A stretch of 63,980 bases of DNA. Source: CAVVZJ01 sp963752755 (lineage in GTDB: Bacteria; Planctomycetota; Planctomycetia; Isosphaerales; Isosphaeraceae). Below are positions 44,672 to 54,605 of this stretch, in pieces. Both the position numbers and the translations under genes were made by a program. The notes beneath the pieces are model-generated. The model saw nothing but the letters and a program-made list of their open reading frames with translations, was not told the DNA's origin and did no database searches. The stretch lies in assembly GCA_963752755.1 (NCBI GenBank), contig CAVVZJ010000028.1, positions 1 through 63,980 of the forward strand, written 5' to 3'. Numbering within the stretch: the first letter of the stretch is position 1; each line of letters begins with the position of its first letter.

Positions 44672-45479
44672 CCACCCGGGGGACCAAGGATCGCCGGGGC
44701 GATACCGACCCGGACGAGCGCAGCGCCGTTCGAGCCCCCCTCCCCGGTCCCGGATGGCGTCCGCAGGGGGCCGGTCGCCGCACATCAACGCCCCGGCTCC
44801 ACGGCCTGAGGTTTCCAGGGGCCTCGGAAGCCGCGGCATTATAACACGTCGTTTCCCCGTGGGGGAGAAGCAGGGGCCATTCGACGAGGGGCCCCGGTTT
44901 TTCAAGGTGGGGTCCGGACCTCGCACGTCGGGCCGGCCTTTCCGGGTTCAGGAACCGATCACCCTCCGGGACGTTGGTCGGCTGCGCCGCGGCGTGGGGG
45001 TGGTGGCCGCGTGGCCCGGCGCGGCACCCTGTGGAGACGACCCCGGCATGAACCGCCCTGTCCCCCTCAGCCCGCGCGTTGGTCTCGCTCGGCCCCTTCC
45101 GGGAGCCATCAGACTCCGGATGTCCCCGGGCTGGCGCGGGCAACGCGCGACCTCGACCCCAGATCGCTTGGGGCATGGGTCGGCCGCCAGGTCGATCCGA
45201 CCGAACGGCGCAACGTCTCTGGCTTTCGCCCGACGATTGCGTTGTCCGGCATGGGTAGGAAAGACGCAGTCGCTTCAAGTGGGCAGCCCTCCCGGGGCGA
45301 GTTCACGGTCTGGTTTTCGACCGTCTCGACCCTGGGCGAGTGGTGAGGATCAGGCTACAGTTGGAATCCAGCGAAGGGCTTCGGAGCGGGACGGCCTGAC
45401 TCGACCAACCCTGGCCCGATAGCGCCGAGGCATCCTGATCCGACGATCCACAGCAACGCCCAGCCAAGGAGGTTCTGCC
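44672..45479. other. About 800-base divergent gap
   Basis: No convincing gene on either strand. Open frames here have no family resemblance and look like GC-driven shadows. It contains a TATAAT hexamer on the minus strand (44838-44843) and an AAGGAGG ribosome-binding site just before the GTG at 45480. Confidence 0.4.
44838..44843 (-). promoter_or_regulatory. Possible -10 box for the glycerol-1-phosphate dehydrogenase operon
   Basis: TATAAT on the minus strand, about 170 bases before the first gene. No good -35 hexamer was found 16-18 bases upstream, so support is the -10 alone in otherwise GC-rich DNA. Confidence 0.35.
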
Positions 45480-48400
45480 GTGACGTCTTCCCGGACACCG
45501 AGAGCCGCGGGACGGAGCCTGCTCCGTGGCCGCAGCGCATGGGCGGCATGGGGTTGGCTCGGGGCGGTCGGCCTGGGGGGACTGGTGGCGGGGCTGGCGA
45601 TGTTGCTGGTCCGGCCGCTCGGCGCCCAGATCCCGGCCGAAGGGGCAACGCCGCCGCACTGGATCTGGTATCCCGGCGAGAAGGCACCGGGTCGGGTGAC
45701 GCGGTACTTCCGCAAGGCGTTCGCCGTCAAGGAGCCCTCGCGGCTCGCCATCGAGGTGTCGGGCGATGATGTCTTCACGCTCTACCTCGACGGAACCCCG
45801 CTCGCGCATGGCACCGACTGGAAGGCGTCGCAGACGGTCGAGGCCCGTGTGACGACCGGCCCGCACGTCCTGGCGGCGGAGGTGACGAACGCCGAGCCCG
45901 GCCCGGCGGGATTCCTGATGGCCGGCGGCGTGCTGCCGCTGGGGCAGGTCGTGCCGATCCACACGAACGCCTCCTGGAAGGCGTCGAAGACCGTTCCCGG
46001 CGGCGATGCCTGGACCAGGCCCGGGTTCGACGACGCGACCTGGGACGCCGCCGCGGACCTCGGCGTGGTCGGCACCGAGCCCTGGGCGGCGTTGACCCTC
46101 GGCGGCGGCGACGCTGGCGGTCGGTTCCGGGTGCCGGAGGGCTTCCGCGTCGCCCAGGTCGCGGCGCCGGGGTTGACCGGATCGGTCGTGACCTTCACGT
46201 TCGACCAGGACGGCGCCCCTTGCGTGAGCGTGGAGCGCGGGCCGGTCACCCGGCTGGTCGATGCCGACGGCGACGGCCGGTACGAGGGCAAGGTCGTCAT
46301 CACCCCTCAAATGAGCAACTGCCAGGGGCTTTATTTCGACGTGGGGACCGACGGGGAATCCGTCCGTCTCTGGGCCGTCGGGCAAGGACCCAGGGGGACT
46401 GGCATTCACCAGCTCCAGGACGAGGACGGGGACGGCGTCTTCGAGAAGGTCCTGCACTACGTCCCGACCGACGGCATGGGTGAGCATGGCCCGCATGCGA
46501 TCCTCCGAGGGCCGGACGGATTTCTGTATTACAACAATGGCAACCACGCTCACCTCAAGGTGCCGATCGACCCGGAGAGCCCGGTCAACGACGCATTCCG
46601 TTATGAGGGCGAGTTGCTTCCCCACTTCAACGACGCCCGCGGCCACGCCGCCGGGATCATGGCGCCCGGGGGCGAGATCTACCGGAGTGACGACGACGGC
46701 CGGACCTGGTCGCGGATCGTCGCCGGATTCCGCAACGAATATGATTTTGCCTTCAACGACGACGGCGAGGTCTTCACCTTCGACAGCGACATGGAGTGGG
46801 ACTTCGGCCTGCCCTGGTACCGACCGGTCCGGGTCTGCTTCTGCCCGCCGGGCGCGGAGTTCGGCTGGCGCAACGGGTCGGCCAAGTGGCCCGCCTATGA
46901 CCCGGACAGTCTGCCGGCGATCCTCGACGTCGGCCGGGGCAGCCCGACGGGGGTCGGCTTCTATCAAGGGAACGCGTTCCCGGAGAAATATCGGGATGCC
47001 TTTCTCTTTTGTGACTGGTCGCAGGGCCGCATCCTCGCCGCGAGCCTTCGACGCGCAGGCGGGGGCTACGAGGTCGCCGAGCAGTGGGAACTGGTGACGG
47101 GCCAGCCGCTGAACGCGACCGATGTGGAGGTTGGCCCCGACGGGATGGTCTATTTCAGCACCGGCGGTCGGGGGACGCTCGGAGGTCTGTACCGCGTGGC
47201 CGTCGTCGCGTCGCCGGAAGGACGGGGCGAGGCGGAGGCAACGATCGCGGGGGCGATCGGGGTCGGCTCGCCTCTGTCGAGTTTCGGCCGGAAGCGGCTT
47301 GCGGCGATCAAAACCGCGATGGGGGCGGATTGGGACCTGGCCCTCGATCAGCTCGTGCGCGACGAGGAGGGAGAGGCAGCCGAGCGCGTCCGAGCGCTCG
47401 ATCTGATGACCCGGTTCGGTCCCCAGCCGGATGATGAGCTGTTGATCGGCCTGGCAAAGGACAAGGACGCCGATGTGCGGGCGAAGGCGGTGCAACTGCT
47501 GGGAATGCGGTCGAACCAGCTCGTGCGCGACGCGATCGCCGGGGCGCTCGACGACCCCGAGCCGTTCGTGCGGCGTCGGGCGTGCGAGGCCCTGGTGCGG
47601 TCGGGCGACCCGATCCCGGTCGAGCGGGTCCTGCCCTTGCTGGGCGATCCGGACCGCTGGGTCCGCTACGCGGCTCGGGTGACCGTCGAGCACGGCGACC
47701 CGGGGGAATACCGCGACGAGATCCTCGGAGCGAAGCCGGATCGGCGCGCATCCTCGGGATGCTGGCGCTGGTGCGGGCGACGAGGCTGGACGCGGTCGCT
47801 CAGGAGGACCTGCTCCGTCGGGAGCAGTCGCTCCTGGCGAAGCCGGTTGCGAATGGCGACCTGGTGGACCTGCTTCGCCTGATCGCGTTGACATTCCTCC
47901 TCGGGCCGCACGACGACCTCGCGAGGCCGTCGGCGGGCGCCTTGCCGTCCGAGTTGTTGCGAGTCTTCCGCGAGGCGGCCGACGATGAGGGCAATCGCCC
48001 GATCGCCTGGGAGTCGGCGCGGTTGCTGGCCTTCCTCGACGTGCCCGAGGCGGTGGACACGATCCTCAAGGCCCAGGAAGCGGCGGACGGCGAGCACGCC
48101 ACACAGATTCACTTTGCCTATTGCCTCCGCGCCATGAAGAACGGCTGGAACCCGAAAAACCGGCGGCAACTCTGGGCCTGGTACGAGAAGGCGAGTCGCT
48201 GGGACGGCGGGTTCAGCTTCCTCGGATATCTGGATTTCATGGTTCAGGAACTCGTCGCGCGACTCACCCCCGAGGAGCGAGGCCGCTACCTGGCCGACGG
48301 CGCCGTCTTCCCGTTCCCGACACGCGTGCTGGTCCGCCGGCTCGACCCGGACGCGGAGCCCGATCGGATCGGCGAATTGACGCGGCTTTCTGCCCAGCTC

Positions 48401-49363
48401 GAAAAGGCCACGAACACCGGGGCCGCGAACGAGCTACGGGCCTTGATCCTGGAGAAGCTCGGCCAGAGCGCGCAGCCGGAGGCGAAAGCGGCGCTGCGGA
48501 GACTCGCGAAATCGGACCCGGACCGGCTCGGCTTGATCGCGCGGAACCTGGCGGCTCGGCCGACGGCCGCGGATCTGCCGGTCCTAGTCGCGGCCCTGGA
48601 CTCGCGCGACCCGAACACGCTGGGTGCAGTCCTCAACGCGCTGGGCAAGATCGAGGCGAAGCCGGAGGGGCCGGAGGGGTTGCGGAACCTGATCCGGATG
48701 GCCCGGCGGCTCGGGCCGCCGGTCTTGCCGGCGCTCAATGGATTGGCGTCGCGGTGGACGGGAATGCCGGCGCCGGGGAGGGAGGTCGGGTTTGATCGGG
48801 CCTTGAAACTCTGGGAGGATCTTTATGCCGAGCGCTACCCGACCGGCCCGCCCCTGGCCGATGCCGGGGCCCTGGCGGAGCATCATTACACGCTGCCGCA
48901 ACTGGTAGACGACGTCGTGAAATCGGGGCGCTGGAAGGACGGCTCGCCGGAGCGTGGCCAGGCCGTCTTGAAGCGGGCCAAATGCCTCGATTGTCACAAA
49001 TTCGGCGACGCGGGCGCCGGCCTCGGCCCCGACCTGACCACCGTCTCCAGCCGGTTCCGGCCGGAGGAGGTGCTGGAGTCGATCGTCGAGCCGTCCAAGG
49101 TCATCAGCGATCAGTACAAGTCGGTGACGATCGCGACGGCCGACGGCCAGATCCTCAACGGCATGCCCGCCGGTGGCGACGCGAAGACGCTGGTCCTCCT
49201 GCTCTCCGACGGCACGAAGGTGAACATCCCGAAGGACGACATCGAGGCGCAAAAAGCTTCCGATGTCTCCGTGATGCCGGCCGGCCTGGCCGATACCCTG
49301 AGCGTGCAGGAGATGGCGGACTTGCTGGCGCTGTTCGAGGCGCAGCCGAAGGTGTCGGAGTAG
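45480..49363 (+). CDS. Very large PVC-type cytochrome c / HEAT-repeat membrane-bound dehydrogenase (frameshifted)
   Basis: GTG 45480 is preceded by AAGGAGG. Joined product about 1294 residues. Order: signal/anchor segment; a carbohydrate-binding-like region (about 55-200); a beta-propeller dehydrogenase domain of the PVC type with blocks G-I-H-Q-L-Q-D-E-D-G-D-G-V-F-E and N-G-N-H-A-H-L-K; HEAT-like repeats; then a C-terminal cytochrome c domain with the haem site CLDCH and the planctomycete segment SIVEPSKVISDQY. At about 47740 (context CCGGATCGGCGCGC) the frame shifts by one base and similarity resumes as G-S-A-R-I-L-G-M-L-A-L-V-R-A. Such proteins probably oxidise sugars in the periplasm and pass electrons to a membrane chain. 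Confidence 0.82.
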
Positions 49364-49375
49364 AAGGAAGAGGGA

Positions 49376-49484
49376 TTTCTCGCAAAGCCGCGGAGGACGC
49401 CAGGGACGCGCGCGGAGAGGGAAGGCCACGGGCCGTCGATTCTGGTCGGCAGTCTTTTCCGCATTCCTGGCGCCTTTGCGAGCG
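49376..49484. repeat. Imperfect palindromic repeat (CGCAAAG/CTTTGCG type), copy 1
   Basis: The left arm CTCGCAAAGCCGCGGAGGAC pairs with right arm GGCGCCTTTGCGAG, leaving a loop of about 50 bases. A related element lies at 52788-52922. Together they flank the sigma-factor fusion gene. Confidence 0.6.
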
Positions 49485-49490
49485 GTACGC

Positions 49491-52400
49491 TCATTCCTCC
49501 GGAGTCGGGCGGCGACGCAGAGCCTCCAACTCGTCGAGCACGCGGTCGAGCTTGTGTTCGAGGTCTTCGACGCGACGGTCGGTCGGGTGATCGCGGGCGA
49601 GGGAGGGGGAGTCGTCCACGAAGACGCGGTCGGATCGGACGGGATCGGTGGTGATCGTCCGACCTTGCGCGTCCTGCTCGACCAGGCCGAGCGATTCGTC
49701 GCTGAGGGTCTGGCGGAGGTGCTCGATCAGCGTGACTTTGATCTGGTCGCGGTTGAGGCCGGCGACGAAGAGGTTGCCGTAGAAGCCGAGGCTGATGGTG
49801 CCGTCGGGACGCACGAGGCGTTCGCCCGTGATGGGTCGGCCGGGCAGGGCTTCCAGGACCTCGATCATGAGGACGTCGCCGGGGCGGACCTTGCGGGGCT
49901 CGGCGTTGGGGGCTTCGAGCTGACGTTCCAGGTCGGCGATGTTCTTCGAGTGTTGCAGGACCACCGTGAGTCCTTTGTGAATCTCCAACTGGGTCTCCTC
50001 GATCTGGCGTCGGAGAAGGTCGATCGTCCGGTTCAGCCTGTCGAGATCCGGCTTGGAGTCGCCGTTCGTCACGGTTTGCTCATCGAGACTCAGGAGCCTC
50101 CGCCGCAGGTCGCGGAGCCGGATGCGGGCGTCCTCCATGGGCGTCCTGGGCGAGTTGCTGGTTGAGTCGGGCTTCCTCCAGGTCGGCGGTGATCTCACGG
50201 CGCCGCTCCTCGGTGATGGCGGGGGTGAGACCGGAGGCTTTCTCACGCGGGCCGACCGGCGCGGGGGCGGACGGGGTCGGGGCGGCGGTGGGCGTTGGGC
50301 CGGGTTCCGTCGGGGAGGGGGAGCGGGCCGGCGGGGAGGGTTCTGTCGAGGACGGGGGCGAAGCGGCGGGCGAGGTGGCGGGGGTGGGAGGGGCCGGGTG
50401 GTAGCGGCGGAGGACGACGAGCGTCTGCGACTGCGGAACGGGGGTGAACGACTTGGGCCGGGCGACTCCGATGCTGCCGTAGCAGACCATCAGGGTGTCG
50501 CCTTCGAAGTGATAGATGCCGTGGAGAGTGGACTGGGGTGCGGCACCGAGGCTGGGTAATCGGAGGTCGATGGCCTTCGGGGCCTGGGACGTGTCGAGCC
50601 GGTAATGGGCGTGGTTTGTCAGCGCGACGCGATCGCTGGTCGGCTCGGTAATGGCGAGGATGGGGAAGCTGTCGGCGGTGATCTTGACGGTGCGGACGGG
50701 GGCGGACGCGTCGTTTACGAGAATCAAGGGTGAGGGAATCATCTGAGGGCGGGCGGTGACGCCACCGGCGATGAAGCTGACGGTCCAGTCACCCTGGATC
50801 GCCTTCTGGTCGTCGCGTTGGATGACCTCGTCCCAGGGCGGGGTGATGTCGGCGCGGGCGCCGGGGAGGTCGAGCGCGGGGCCGAGGTAGCGGAAGGTGA
50901 TGCGGCGGACGCCCGGTTCGAGGGGGGCGTCGAGGCTCGACGGCCGGTCGGCGCCGGGCTCGGCGAAGACGAGGGTGAGTCTGTCGCCACGGCGCTCATA
51001 CACGCCCGGGAAGGACTTAACGCCGAATGACGACCTCTTTTGCGGAGGATTGTAGGGGGCAAAGCGAGGGATGAGGTCAATCCAGGCGGGGTGATGGGTC
51101 GTGTCGAGACGAAACTGCGTGAGCTGATCGGGAAACCGGCTTTCCGTGATGACGTTTTCCCCGAAGACGGCGATCTGTCCCTCCGGGGTCGTCGCGGACT
51201 CGTCACCGACCTGCTTGCTCAGGAGTTGCCAGGTGCCGGTGAGTTCGTTCTTCGTAGCCTCGGCCGTGGGGGAGGGCGTCTCGGCGAGGTCGGCAATCGG
51301 CGCGGGGGCGGGGGAAGGCGGTTCGGAGGGCGGGACCGGTGGCCTGATCCGTCGAAGGATGAGCAAGGAGCCGCCGATGCCGGACTCGCCGGTGAACGTG
51401 GTGGGTCGCTGGCCGGTCTCGGGCTCGTAACAGATCGTCAGCGTGTCACCTTCGAGTCGGTAGATGCCGGGCATCCAGGTCGAGTTGTCGTCGGACGAGA
51501 CGATGTCGATGGTGGGTGGCTCGGCGTTGGGATTGATCCGATAGCGTCGGCGAGGGCGGAGGTGGATCGGTTCGCCGGGCTGGCCGGTGAGCACGGGCAG
51601 GTCGAGCGAATCGTGCCTGATCGGGAGCGTCAGGCCGGTCTGGCTGCGCCACTCGGTCTTGCCATCGATTTCGCTGGCAAGTGTCAAGAGTTCCCATTGA
51701 CCGATGAGGGGGTTCTCCACACCGGGCGTGACCTGAGGCTCGACGGCGCGGGGCGGGGATGCCGTCGAGACCGGAGGATCGACGGTGGGCGCCGGGTCCG
51801 GCTCGTCGGGCGGCGAGCCGTCGCGGGTGAAGGCGCCGAGGCCGGCCGCGAGGAGGGAGGTGGTGAGGAGGACGGCGAGGGAGAGGGTCTTGAACTGGGT
51901 CCAGAACATGGAGGAGGCCACTCCTTTCATCAGGGAGAGGGCGGCGGCCGTAGCGAGGCCGGCGGTGGCGCGGCCGGTGGCGAGGGCGACGGCGGCGCGA
52001 GTGGTGGATTCGGCGAGGGAAAGGGGCACGGACGGCGCGGGCGTCGTGGGAGAGGGTGCGGAGGAGGAGAGCCGTCGAGAGGGTCAGGCCGCGGCGGGTG
52101 AGGCGGTCGCGGAGGCGATCACGGGCGCGCGAGAGGCGCCCCTTGACGGTGCCGAGGGGCCAGCGGAGGCGATCGGCGGCCTGCTCGTGGGTCAAGCCTT
52201 CGAGGTAGCAGAGGGCGACCGCGGCGCGGTACGACTCGGGCAGGCGGGCCAGCTCCTCGTGGATCGCGCGGGAAAGCTCGGGGTCGTGGAGGGGGACCTC
52301 AGGGGCCGGGGTCGCGTCCAGGGCCGCGACGTGGGGCGTCTCGCGATCGCGGAGTCGAGCCGCCTTGCGGTTGGCACGGACGGCCACGCGAAAGGCGACG

Positions 52401-52690
52401 CGGTAGAGCCAGGGGCCGAGTAGGTCGCGACCACGGATCGAACGGGCCTTGCGGGCGAGGAGCAGGAACGTGGCCTGGAAGGCGTCGTCGGCGTCGTGGG
52501 GATCGCGAAGCACGCGGCGGCAGACACCCAGGACCATCGGGCCGTGTCGGGCGACCAGCGCGGCGAAGGCGGCCTCGTCGCGGCGGGTCAGGAAGCGGTC
52601 GAGCAGTTGCGACTCGGTCAGGCCGGCGACCGTCCCCGCGCCGAAGAGGCGCTGGACCTGGCTCGCGGCGGCCCCGGGGATGGTGGCCAT
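49491..52690 (-). CDS. ECF sigma factor fused to membrane segment, TIGR03067-like repeats and a polysaccharide-export domain (two frame breaks)
   Basis: Start ATG 52690. Residues 1 to about 200 are an ECF sigma factor: region 2 with DAFQATFLLLARKARSI and region 4 ending GTVKGRLSRARDRLRDRL. At about 52035 the frame changes; the continuation has A-L-S-L-M-K-G-V and a hydrophobic segment (LSLAVLLTTSLLAAGLGAF). Then come three repeats of the form G-x-W-x-(L/V) resembling TIGR03067 domains (IGQWELL, TGTWQLL, QGDWTVS), then a Pro/Ser-rich linker. At about 50140 another break leads into a coiled coil and a Wza-type export domain (VRPGDVLMIEVLEA). Typical planctomycete membrane-tethered sigma architecture. 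Both breaks are in GC-rich repeats, so a single intact gene is likely. Confidence 0.72.
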
Positions 52691-52787
52691 GCGTCCAATC
52701 CTCGCTGGGGGATCAACTCGACGGGCTCGTTACCGGGATTGAGGCGCGGAGAACCGGCATGGATACAGAATATCCGGAAAGTGCGAC

Positions 52788-52922
52788 CTCTCGCAGAGGC
52801 GCGGAGTACGCCGAGGAAGCCAGAACGACAAGCGGGAGCCGGCAGGGTGGAGTGGCCAGGCAAGGGGCGGTTCCGGCGTTCTCGACCGTCTCCTTCGCGT
52901 CCCTGGCGCCCTGGCGAGAGAC
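52788..52922. repeat. Imperfect palindromic repeat (CGCAAAG/CTTTGCG type), copy 2
   Basis: The left arm CTCTCGCAGAGGCGCGG pairs imperfectly with the right-end GGCGCCCTGGCGAGAG. It is related to 49376-49484. It lies between the sigma-factor gene start and the DUF1501 gene. Confidence 0.6.
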
Positions 52923-53063
52923 GCTTTTCCTGGTGAGATTCCCCGTTCTCGATTTGCGTTGAAGGCCGATCTGCGATACAATTTGTTTAACGCTTGCATA
53001 ACGCCGGCCGGTTTTGCATGCGCAAGGGCCGGTCGGATTCTGAAGCAGGAGGGGGGGTAAGCC

Positions 53064-54401
53064 ATGCTGACCATCCGCGGCCGGACTCAGGGACGATTCT
53101 GCGACGGCGTCTCTCGGCGCGACTTCCTGCGGGTCGGCGGCCTGGCCCTGGGGGGTCTGAGCCTGCCGCAACTGCTCGCGGCGGAGGCGAAGGCGGGGGT
53201 GAGGTCGTCGCACAAGGCGATCATCATGGTCTTCCTGCCGGGCGGTCCGCCGCACCAGGACATGGTGGACCTCAAGCCCGACGCCCCCGCCGAGATCCGC
53301 GGCGAGTTCAAGCCGATCCCGACGAACGTGCCCGGACTCGACATCTGCGAGCACATGCCCCGTCTGGCGCAGATCATGGACAAGGTCGCCGTGATCCGCA
53401 CCCTCGTCGGCGCCCGCGGCGAGCACGCGGCGGTCCAGTGCCTGACCGGCTACCCGATGCAGGTCAGCCAGGTTCAGGGCGGGAGGCCGGCGCTGGGGTC
53501 GATCCTCTCCTACCTGCAAGGTCCGGTCGATTCGGCGGTGCCGCCGTTCGTGGGGCTCTCGCCGTCGATGGGCCATCGACCGTGGGCCGACAACGGCGAT
53601 CCGGGATACCTCGGACTGGCTCACGCCCCGTTCACCCCGAACGGCGCCGATATGCAGGCGCTTCGTCCCGAAGGGCTCACCCTCGATCGCCTCGGCGACC
53701 GTCAGGGGCTCCAGGCGCAACTCGACGACCTGCGTCGCGACATCGACCAGAGCGGCACCCTCGAAGGGATGGACGCCTTCACCCGACAGGCGTTCGACAT
53801 CCTGGCGTCGAGCAAGCTCGTCGAGGCGCTGGACGTCGAGCGGGAAGACCCCCGATTGCGGGCCCGGTACGGCATCGGCGACATGAAGCCCGTCGATGAC
53901 GGCGGCCCCTGCTGCATGGACCACTTCCTCATGGCCCGCCGACTGGTCGAGGCCGGTGCCCGCTGCGTCACGCTCGGCTTCGGGCGCTGGGATTATCACG
54001 GCAACAACTTCGGCCAGTGCCGCGAACGCCTGCCCAAGCTCGACATGGCCCTCTCGGCCCTGATCGAAGATTTGCACGCGCGAGGAATGGAGAAGGACGT
54101 CACCGTCCTCTGCTGGGGCGAGTTCGGCCGCACCCCCAAGATCAATCCCCAGGCCGGCCGCGACCACTGGCCCGCCGTTAACTGCGCCCTGCTCGCCGGC
54201 GGCGGCCTCCGGACCGGCCAGGTCATCGGCTCGACCACCAAGGGCGCCGAGGTGCCGAAGGACCGCCCGGTCACGTTCCAGGAAGTCTTCGCCACCCTCT
54301 ACCACACGCTCGGCATCGACCCCGCCACCACCGTCCCCGACCGCGGCAACCGCCCCATGCGCCTGCTCGACGAGCTGGAGCCGATCCGGGAACTCGTCTG
54401 A
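53064..54401 (+). CDS. DUF1501 protein with twin-arginine signal
   Basis: 445 residues. It begins MLTIRGRTQGRFCDGVSRRDFLRVGGLALGG, a Tat signal with SRRDFL. The domain resembles the alkaline phosphatase/sulfatase fold. Family blocks include VFLPGGPPHQDMVDLKPDAP, the G-E-H-A-A-V-Q-C-L-T-G segment, CCMDHFLMARRLVEAGARCV, GRWDYHGNN and WGEFGRTPKINPQAGRDHW. These Asp/His blocks may bind metal. In Planctomycetes DUF1501 genes usually follow a DUF1549/DUF1553 cytochrome gene, which is absent here. GGGGGGG precedes the start. It has a close paralogue at 57559. Precise function is unknown. Confidence 0.9.
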   Translation: MLTIRGRTQGRFCDGVSRRDFLRVGGLALGGLSLPQLLAAEAKAGVRSSHKAIIMVFLPGGPPHQDMVDLKPDAPAEIRGEFKPIPTNVPGLDICEHMPRLAQIMDKVAVIRTLVGARGEHAAVQCLTGYPMQVSQVQGGRPALGSILSYLQGPVDSAVPPFVGLSPSMGHRPWADNGDPGYLGLAHAPFTPNGADMQALRPEGLTLDRLGDRQGLQAQLDDLRRDIDQSGTLEGMDAFTRQAFDILASSKLVEALDVEREDPRLRARYGIGDMKPVDDGGPCCMDHFLMARRLVEAGARCVTLGFGRWDYHGNNFGQCRERLPKLDMALSALIEDLHARGMEKDVTVLCWGEFGRTPKINPQAGRDHWPAVNCALLAGGGLRTGQVIGSTTKGAEVPKDRPVTFQEVFATLYHTLGIDPATTVPDRGNRPMRLLDELEPIRELV

Positions 54402-54444
54402 GGCGAAGATCTCTTTAGATTTTCAAGATTTCCTGTGGGGTGGG

Positions 54445-54532
54445 GTGGCATGCCCATGTCTTCGTGGGCATGTCCAAGTCCGCAGGGAGACTCACCGGGC
54501 CGAACATGCCCACGAAGACGTGGGCCTGCCAC
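54445..54532. repeat. Inverted repeat with 29-base arms
   Basis: The left arm 54445-54473 (GTGGCATGCCCATGTCTTCG onward) pairs with the right arm 54504-54532 (CGAAGACGTGGGCCTGCCAC) with few mismatches and a 30-base loop. It lies between convergent genes, so it could act as a bidirectional terminator, or it is a MITE-like repeat. Confidence 0.6.
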
Positions 54533-54605
54533 GCGGCCAAGAATGAGTGCGTCGTCGAAGACTCGACGCACCCTACAGGGACTCCAGGAACCCCGAAGCC
54601 CGACG

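Noticed and set aside
44672..45479. A gene in the 800-base gap
   Set aside because: Open frames exist on both strands, but none has a ribosome-binding site, domain or codon pattern that sets it apart from neighbouring shadows.
45303..47894. 863-codon minus-strand frame opposite the cytochrome c/HEAT gene
   Set aside because: A shadow of codon bias in the plus-strand gene; it is Arg/Pro-rich with no domain.
51040..52101. Gly/Arg-rich plus-strand frame opposite the sigma fusion
   Set aside because: Low-complexity antisense of Pro/Ser-rich linkers and sigma regions; no start context.
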